Below, piece after piece: positions 59,254 through 64,000 of a stretch of 64,000 bases of DNA (the first letter of the stretch is position 1; every line of letters begins with the position of its first letter). A model generated the notes under the pieces. It made no database searches and was not told where the DNA came from. It worked only from the letters and a program-made list of their open reading frames with translations. The position numbers and the translations under genes are program-made. The stretch is from Candidatus Halocynthiibacter alkanivorans (GTDB lineage: Bacteria; Pseudomonadota; Alphaproteobacteria; Rhodobacterales; Rhodobacteraceae): NCBI RefSeq assembly GCF_003333265.1, contig NZ_QOLB01000143.1:1-64000 (forward strand), in the 5' to 3' direction.

Positions 59254-60684
59254 ATGCCAGAACAATCAACCACCTCGACACTTCCAACCGAATTCGATGT
59301 CGCTGTTATCGGCGCCGGCTCAGCGGGGTTTTCCGCAGCGATCACGGCGGCGGATGCGGGCGCGAAAGTCGCTCTGATCGGCTACGGCACCATTGGCGGC
59401 ACCTGCGTCAATGTGGGCTGCGTGCCCTCCAAAGCGATGATCCGGGCGGTGGAACCGCTGCATGTATCGCGTGCTGCTGAGCGTTTTGATGGCATCACAG
59501 CCAGCGCCAGTGTCACCGACTGGAAGGCGCTCGTGCGCCAGAAACAGGCACTGGTGGATGATCTGCGTCAGGCAAAATATCTCGATGTTCTGCCGAATTA
59601 TGATGCGGTCTCTTACCTGGAAGGCAAAGCACAGTTTAAGGCCGACGGTACGCTGATGGTCGGTGACATGCAGATCGCCGCCACCAAAATCATCATTGCC
59701 ACCGGATCGCGGCCGCATGTTCCCGATATAGACGGGCTGTCCGGGGTTGCATGGCTGGACAGCACCTCGGCGCTGGAGCTGGTGGAGTTGCCGGAGTCTT
59801 TGATGGTGATGGGAGGGGGCTATATCGGCGTTGAACTGGCGCAGATGTTCGCGCGGGCCGGATGCAAAGTCACCATTGTTACCCGCCGTGGTTTGTTGCC
59901 GGATGCCGAGCCCGAAATCAGTGAGGCTCTGCGTGGCTATTTTGCCGGGGAAGGCATCACCGTGCTGAGCGGTCTCAGCTACGATAGCCTGCGCGAAGCT
60001 GACGGCCAGGTGACGCTGAGCGCCGGGTATCAGGGACAGAGCATTGAGATCTCCGCACAAAACCTGCTGCTGGCAACCGGTCGGGTGCCAAACACCGAAG
60101 GCCTGGCGCTGGAGATGGCTGGGATTGCGACCGACGCCACCGGTGCGGTAATGGTGGATGCGATGATGCGCAGCAGCCGCGATGGCGTTTACGCGGCCGG
60201 CGACGTCACCGGACGGGACCAGTTTGTCTATATGGCCGCCTATGGCGCAAAACTGGCCGCCAAAAACGCCATGAACGGGGATACATTACCCTATGACAAT
60301 GCGGCGATGCCCGGTGTGGTGTTTTCCGATCCTCAGGTCGCCAGCGTCGGACTTACAGAAGCCGCCGCCAGGGCCCGGGGTTTTGATGCGGCCACCTCGG
60401 TGCTGGGGCTGGAACATGTGCCACGGGCGCTGGCCGCCCGCGACACGCGCGGTCTGATCAAACTGGTGGCAGAGCGCGGCAGCAAGAAACTTCTGGGGGC
60501 GCATATCCTTGCCCCGGAAGGTGCGGATTCGATCCAGACTGCGGCGATGGCGATCAGCGCCGGCCTGACTTATGAGCAGCTGGGCGACATGATCTTTCCC
60601 TATCTGACCACGGTTGAAGGGCTAAAATTGGCAGCACAGACCTTTGAAAAGGACGTTTCAAAACTGTCCTGCTGCGCCGGTTAG
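59254..60684 (+). CDS. merA: Mercuric reductase MerA
   Basis: A 476-aa FAD-disulfide reductase. FAD motif AVIGAGSAGFSAA, redox disulfide GGTCVNVGCVPSK, and the C-terminal vicinal cysteines (LSCCAG) that deliver Hg(II) to the active site. It reduces Hg(II) to volatile Hg(0) with NADPH. It lacks the N-terminal HMA domain (NmerA), as in some short MerAs. Start ATG at 59254; followed by a strong terminator. Confidence 0.96.
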   Translation: MPEQSTTSTLPTEFDVAVIGAGSAGFSAAITAADAGAKVALIGYGTIGGTCVNVGCVPSKAMIRAVEPLHVSRAAERFDGITASASVTDWKALVRQKQALVDDLRQAKYLDVLPNYDAVSYLEGKAQFKADGTLMVGDMQIAATKIIIATGSRPHVPDIDGLSGVAWLDSTSALELVELPESLMVMGGGYIGVELAQMFARAGCKVTIVTRRGLLPDAEPEISEALRGYFAGEGITVLSGLSYDSLREADGQVTLSAGYQGQSIEISAQNLLLATGRVPNTEGLALEMAGIATDATGAVMVDAMMRSSRDGVYAAGDVTGRDQFVYMAAYGAKLAAKNAMNGDTLPYDNAAMPGVVFSDPQVASVGLTEAAARARGFDAATSVLGLEHVPRALAARDTRGLIKLVAERGSKKLLGAHILAPEGADSIQTAAMAISAGLTYEQLGDMIFPYLTTVEGLKLAAQTFEKDVSKLSCCAG

Positions 60685-60743
60685 GCGCCATACGCAGACC
60701 CGGGCCTGGGGCGCAAGACGTGCCGGGATGCGTAAACGCGCTG

Positions 60744-60773
60744 CAACAAGCCGGTGTCAAAGCCGGCTTGTTG
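60744..60773 (+). terminator. Intrinsic-type terminator after merA
   Basis: Perfect 11-bp stem CAACAAGCCGG / CCGGCTTGTTG with an 8-base loop, starting 60 bases after the merA stop and followed by TCTT. The U-run is short but the stem is strong. Confidence 0.75.
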
Positions 60774-61223
60774 TCTTAAGGGGGAGCCGAAAGTGGCCGT
60801 TTCACCCCAGTTCAATCGCGCGTCAGGAGAGTAAAAACCCTGGCGCGGCGGGGCGCGGGAACCGGATTTGTGCCACTTGCACAAGACCAGAGCGGAACCA
60901 TCGAAAATGGAGCAGATCCGGGGATACGGGCCGCGTGGCGCCGGCTGGTGTGACAATACCCGCAGATTCTGCTCACAGTTCCTGACCAAAAAACGAATCA
61001 GCGTTTCAATGTCACTCAGCTCGCTCCTAAGGTGTCCTGCCGATATTGACGGTGTAATTTTTCGGAGAAAGATCGCGCCCACAGCAGGCCCGCGAAGCGT
61101 CCAGGGCCAAGCTCACACCGGTCGTTCTCCCAGGAGCTTCCACGCTGCAGACCGGAGTGACTGGCCATGTTCTCCGGGCAGTTTCAGCCAGCGGGATCAC
61201 GCCAGCCGGGTCAGTTTCTGCAA
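60774..61223. other. Intergenic region without a supported gene
   Basis: About 450 bases between the mer terminator and the end of the chemoreceptor-like gene. Short frames here have no recognisable content. No inverted-repeat ends or transposase remnants are visible. Confidence 0.4.
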
Positions 61224-62855
61224 TTACATCAGGAAATCCAAAAGGTCGTCATCCAGTTCCGGAGCCTCTGCCACCAGACCGCCGCCATCGCCAAACAGCA
61301 TCAGATGCAAAGCGCGTTCGGGTTCGGTGGTGTAGAACCCTGTGATCCACTGCACAGATCCGGCGGCAATACCCGTAGTATCGAAGCTTCCGAGTGTGCT
61401 CATCAGGCGTTCCAGATCCAGCTCCATTTTTTTGCTGTCCTCGATGGTCTGATGCGCGGCATGACAGGCTTCCAGAAGCGCACCAGCGCCCTCAGACAGG
61501 TATTGCCGCGCCTGGCGCAGCTCAAAGGTCAGAGATTGCGCCTGCTCCTGCTGGGCTTTGGCCATGTTCAGTTCACCGGCAAGTTGCCTGATCTTTTCCT
61601 CCATCCCGGACCGGTCGACCCGGGACAGCGAATCACTGACAACACACAGCACCGATGCGCCATCTGTCATTTGCCGTCCACATTGCAAGCCAACGCTCTG
61701 GACCTCGGCGGCCAAAGCATAAGAAACACTGTTCGTTCCCGATGAAGAACGCGACGCAAGCAGCGCACCGTTAAGGGCTGCGCAGTTCAACGACCGGACC
61801 AGAGGAACGAATTTGGAAATGATTTCATTCGCTTGCGCCATTGCGGTTTGCGCATCATCTATTTGCCGGAACGCGAACAACATCTCACCGCGCGAGGCTT
61901 CGATCACCATCCGGTTCAGCGCCACAGCTGATGCGTTTGCCTGTAACCAGGCCCCAAGCCCGTCATTGGCGTCATTTTCGGACAATAAGCGGACCGCGTG
62001 TTCCGTCGCGGTCAGCAGCGCCTCCAGCGCGGCGACGGACCCGTGCCGTTCTGCGCGGGTGTCCTCGTTCAGCGCTTTGACCTGTTGCGCCGCCACCGCC
62101 AGCACCTCTGCGGTTGAGGAGCCGGCGTGTGCGCCGGCATCATCGATGAACCGTTTGGTATTTTGCAGCCGCTGCACAAATGCATCCGCGAACTGAAGCC
62201 GCGGAATGAGCTGTGAAATCTGTTCTGCAGTGCTGCGCGAGACCTCACGGGCCTCCTGGCCCAGGGCCTGCATATGGGTGTCGCGCGCGCGCTGCAGCGC
62301 GTCGGCGTTCTCCCGTTCACCGGCGACCTCCGTGACCTGCTGTGTCAGGCTTTGAGCCGTGGCCTGCAGCGCCTGATCCGCCTCGCGGATCTTGCCCTGG
62401 ACCGGCCCCACCCGTTCTATCGCTGCTGCGGTTGTGTTGTCGAGGATACTGACGATGTTCAGGAGATCGTTGACAAATGCGGTTGACTGCTCTGTGTGTT
62501 GCGACGGCAAGGACGCTTCGATTTTGATCATCATTGCGATGAACTCGAGCTCTTTCATGTGCCGTTTGGCGTATCTGAGATGTTCAGAAAGTTTATGGGT
62601 GTCCAGCTCTTCCAACGTGCTGGCCGAGAGTTGTGCCGACCGGGAGGCACTGGCCAGCAATCCCGCCGTTTCAGACTGAGAGTCTGTATTCTCGAACTGC
62701 CCCAACAGCCCGTGCAAACTGTCTGAAGCGGACGTGATTAATTCGGAGGCACCGCGCACCGAGCGCAGGCGCGACAAAATGCTCGCAGACTTCGCAACCG
62801 CAAATTCAATAGCCCCATCAACCTGGAGCCCAATGTCCGTTGTCTCGTAAACCAT
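61224..62855 (-). CDS. Divergent soluble chemoreceptor-like coiled-coil protein
   Basis: A 543-aa cytoplasmic helical protein. No membrane helix or HAMP domain. Residues ~385-440 (FVPLVRSLNCAALNGALLAS, SYALAAEVQSVGL) resemble a degenerate MCP signalling hairpin, whose consensus is NLLALNAAIEAAR...VVADEVR. The start at 62855 has GGGTAGTGAG before it; the frame is open 33 codons upstream, but that part is hydrophobic and unlikely. It faces STAS-cheY-cheA across a divergent AT-rich region, so it probably works in that pathway. It ends in an acidic DDDLLDFLM tail. Confidence 0.75.
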   Translation of the reverse strand: MVYETTDIGLQVDGAIEFAVAKSASILSRLRSVRGASELITSASDSLHGLLGQFENTDSQSETAGLLASASRSAQLSASTLEELDTHKLSEHLRYAKRHMKELEFIAMMIKIEASLPSQHTEQSTAFVNDLLNIVSILDNTTAAAIERVGPVQGKIREADQALQATAQSLTQQVTEVAGERENADALQRARDTHMQALGQEAREVSRSTAEQISQLIPRLQFADAFVQRLQNTKRFIDDAGAHAGSSTAEVLAVAAQQVKALNEDTRAERHGSVAALEALLTATEHAVRLLSENDANDGLGAWLQANASAVALNRMVIEASRGEMLFAFRQIDDAQTAMAQANEIISKFVPLVRSLNCAALNGALLASRSSSGTNSVSYALAAEVQSVGLQCGRQMTDGASVLCVVSDSLSRVDRSGMEEKIRQLAGELNMAKAQQEQAQSLTFELRQARQYLSEGAGALLEACHAAHQTIEDSKKMELDLERLMSTLGSFDTTGIAAGSVQWITGFYTTEPERALHLMLFGDGGGLVAEAPELDDDLLDFLM

Positions 62856-63057
62856 CTCACTACCCACACCATATAATACAACGTCTGCTTGTATCTTGAC
62901 AGCCCTAACAAATCTGAAAATTGCCCCGGTACGCCGCACAAATTCTAGCAACACATTTAGTCAAATTCGGTATTTACTTTTACAAGCCCCAAATAGGCGC
63001 AACTAAATGTTGATGCTTTGCGTTTTATAAAAACCACACCAACTGATGGAGGTTCGA

Positions 63058-63345
63058 TTGACCCAGAGTGATTTTGATACCCCGGCTTTTCATGTTTCCG
63101 CTGACCTGCGGCCAGGAGATGCGCACGCTGTGCGTGTGGATCTGGCAGAATGGCTTGCAGCGCAGACGTCCACCGCAACTGTCGAGCTGGGGCCGGAGTC
63201 ATCCAGGCCGTCGGTCTCGGCTCTTCAGCTACTTCTTGCGGCGCGCCGCCGCACAAGTGGCCCCACTCCCGATTTAGGGGAGATCGCGACAGCGGCTCTC
63301 ACCGATCTCGCGGACACCGGGCTGAAGGAGTGGGAAGCACAATGA
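63058..63345 (+). CDS. STAS-domain protein in the chemotaxis cluster
   Basis: A 95-aa protein with a STAS-like pattern (VDLAEWLAAQTSTATVELGPESSRPSVSALQLLLAARRR). The start is placed at TTG 63058 because GGAGG lies 5 bases before it; the in-frame ATG at 63046 would put that site inside the gene. Overlaps cheY by 4 bases. Similar small STAS proteins precede CheY-CheA in several alphaproteobacterial chemotaxis operons. Confidence 0.72.
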   Translation: MTQSDFDTPAFHVSADLRPGDAHAVRVDLAEWLAAQTSTATVELGPESSRPSVSALQLLLAARRRTSGPTPDLGEIATAALTDLADTGLKEWEAQ

Positions 63346-63707
63346 CCAAGACCGTACTTAGTGTAGATGATTCTCCCAGTATCCGGGAAATGATGGCCTT
63401 CGCGCTGGAGCCGCACGGCTACACCGTGGTGCAGGCCGAGGATGGAAATGACGGGCTTCGCCAGATGAGCGCCAATAATATCGACCTGGTGATCACCGAT
63501 CTGAACATGCCCAATATGAACGGAATCGAAATGACCCGCGCCATTCGCGCCGATACCCGTTTTGATGGTGTGCCGATCGTTCTGCTGACCACCGAAGGGC
63601 AGCGGGAAAAGATGATCGAAGGTAAAGCTGCCGGCGCAGCGGGGTGGATCGTCAAACCGTTCGATGAACAGAAAATCTGCTCCATTGTGAAAAAAATGAT
63701 CGGATAG
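63342..63707 (+). CDS. cheY: Chemotaxis response regulator CheY
   Basis: A 121-aa single receiver domain. The acidic pair is in SVDDS, the phosphorylated Asp in VITDLNMPN, Thr in LLTTEG and Lys in VKPFDE. No output domain, so it acts by protein contact, on a flagellar motor or as a phosphate sink. Overlaps the STAS gene (ATGA) and is followed by cheA. Confidence 0.95.
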   Translation: MTKTVLSVDDSPSIREMMAFALEPHGYTVVQAEDGNDGLRQMSANNIDLVITDLNMPNMNGIEMTRAIRADTRFDGVPIVLLTTEGQREKMIEGKAAGAAGWIVKPFDEQKICSIVKKMIG

Positions 63708-63733
63708 AATTGTAAAATTAGTGATCGGATAGA
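63697..63733 (+). repeat. 12-bp direct repeat at the cheY-cheA junction
   Basis: TGATCGGATAGA occurs at 63697-63708 (end of cheY) and 63722-63733 (just before the cheA ATG), period 25 bases. Probably a short slippage duplication that also copied a weak ribosome-binding site. Confidence 0.6.
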
Positions 63734-63735
63734 GT

Positions 63736-64000
63736 ATGAGTAGCCCAAAAAGTACATTTATCCAGGAAGCCAACGATCTCCTCCAGATGCTTGAGGAAGT
63801 GTTGCTTGAACTGGAAACCGCCCCGGAAAGCCCCGGGCAGATCGACGCCGCATTTCGCGCCCTCCATACACTCAAAGGCTCAGGTGGCATGTTCGGCTTT
63901 GGCGAGCTGGCGGCGTTCAGCCACCATTTTGAAGACGCCTTTGACCAGCTGCGGGAAGGCCGGGCCACAGTGTCGCCCGAGCTGATCGCCGTCTCTCTGG
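63736..64000 (+). CDS. cheA: Chemotaxis histidine kinase CheA, 5' part
   Basis: The first 88 codons of a CheA. The N-terminal HPt domain has the phosphorylated His in ALHTLKGSGGMFGF, then FSHHFEDAFDQLREG. The gene continues beyond the right edge. Confidence 0.93.
   Translation, partial: MSSPKSTFIQEANDLLQMLEEVLLELETAPESPGQIDAAFRALHTLKGSGGMFGFGELAAFSHHFEDAFDQLREGRATVSPELIAVSL

Noticed and set aside
1-60684. Whole accessory region as a prophage or tailocin
   Set aside because: The contractile genes are T6SS type (ClpV, TssF, TssG, TagJ, Hcp) and no phage capsid, terminase, integrase, lysis or tail-fibre gene is visible.

Overview
The window looks like a chromosomal segment of an alphaproteobacterium, probably a Rhodobacteraceae/Roseobacter-type bacterium. 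The grounds are GC-rich DNA, a form I CO dehydrogenase cluster in the coxMSLDEFG order, a heterotetrameric sarcosine-oxidase-type operon, and the sequence character of the transporters and chemotaxis genes. This placement is inferred from gene content only; no marker gene is present.

Layout. (1) 1-13728, minus strand: a type VI secretion (T6SS) operon, tssA-tssB-tssC-hcp-tagJ-tssE-tssF-tssG-tssH(clpV). It continues into an unknown helical protein, a NaChBac-type voltage-gated sodium channel and a second tssB paralogue with an Ala-rich repeat tail that runs off the left edge. No tssJ, tssK, tssL, tssM, vgrG or PAAR gene is in the window. (2) 14041-17902, plus strand: a secreted Cys-rich protein, an ExbB/TolQ-type proton-channel protein, two ExbD/TolR-type proteins and a TonB-like anchor protein with twelve tandem decapeptides and a DUF4384-like C-terminus. 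(3) 18105-27746, minus strand: three large proteins without signal peptides (591, 807 and 869 aa), a YceI-OmpA fusion and a periplasmic caspase-like protease with a C-terminal CxxCH motif. Blocks 1-3 are contiguous and probably one accessory locus; this is the most unusual part of the window.

(4) 28386-33678: two secreted orphans, ThpR RNA phosphodiesterase, ManC-type GDP-mannose enzyme, a membrane hydroxylase and an ArsR-rhodanese regulator. (5) 33972-42774: an MHYT-LytTR regulator like CoxC/CoxH, then coxM, S, L, D, E, F, G, with three 11-bp tandem repeats just upstream of coxM as a candidate operator. (6) 43073-44200: an AlkC-type DNA glycosylase. (7) 44321-55603, minus strand: soxB-D-A-G, an MmgE/PrpD protein, a polar amino acid ABC transporter and an aspartase/fumarase-superfamily lyase, with a divergent RpiR regulator. 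The combination suggests import and breakdown of an N-substituted amino acid. (8) 56740-60684: a glycerophosphodiester phosphodiesterase and a mercury-resistance module (merR divergent from merT-P-F-A) closed by a strong terminator. (9) 61224-64000: a divergent soluble chemoreceptor-like protein facing STAS-cheY-cheA (cut by the right edge).

No rRNA, tRNA, CRISPR array, insertion sequence or phage gene was recognised. Functions are from reading motifs by eye; no database search was possible.
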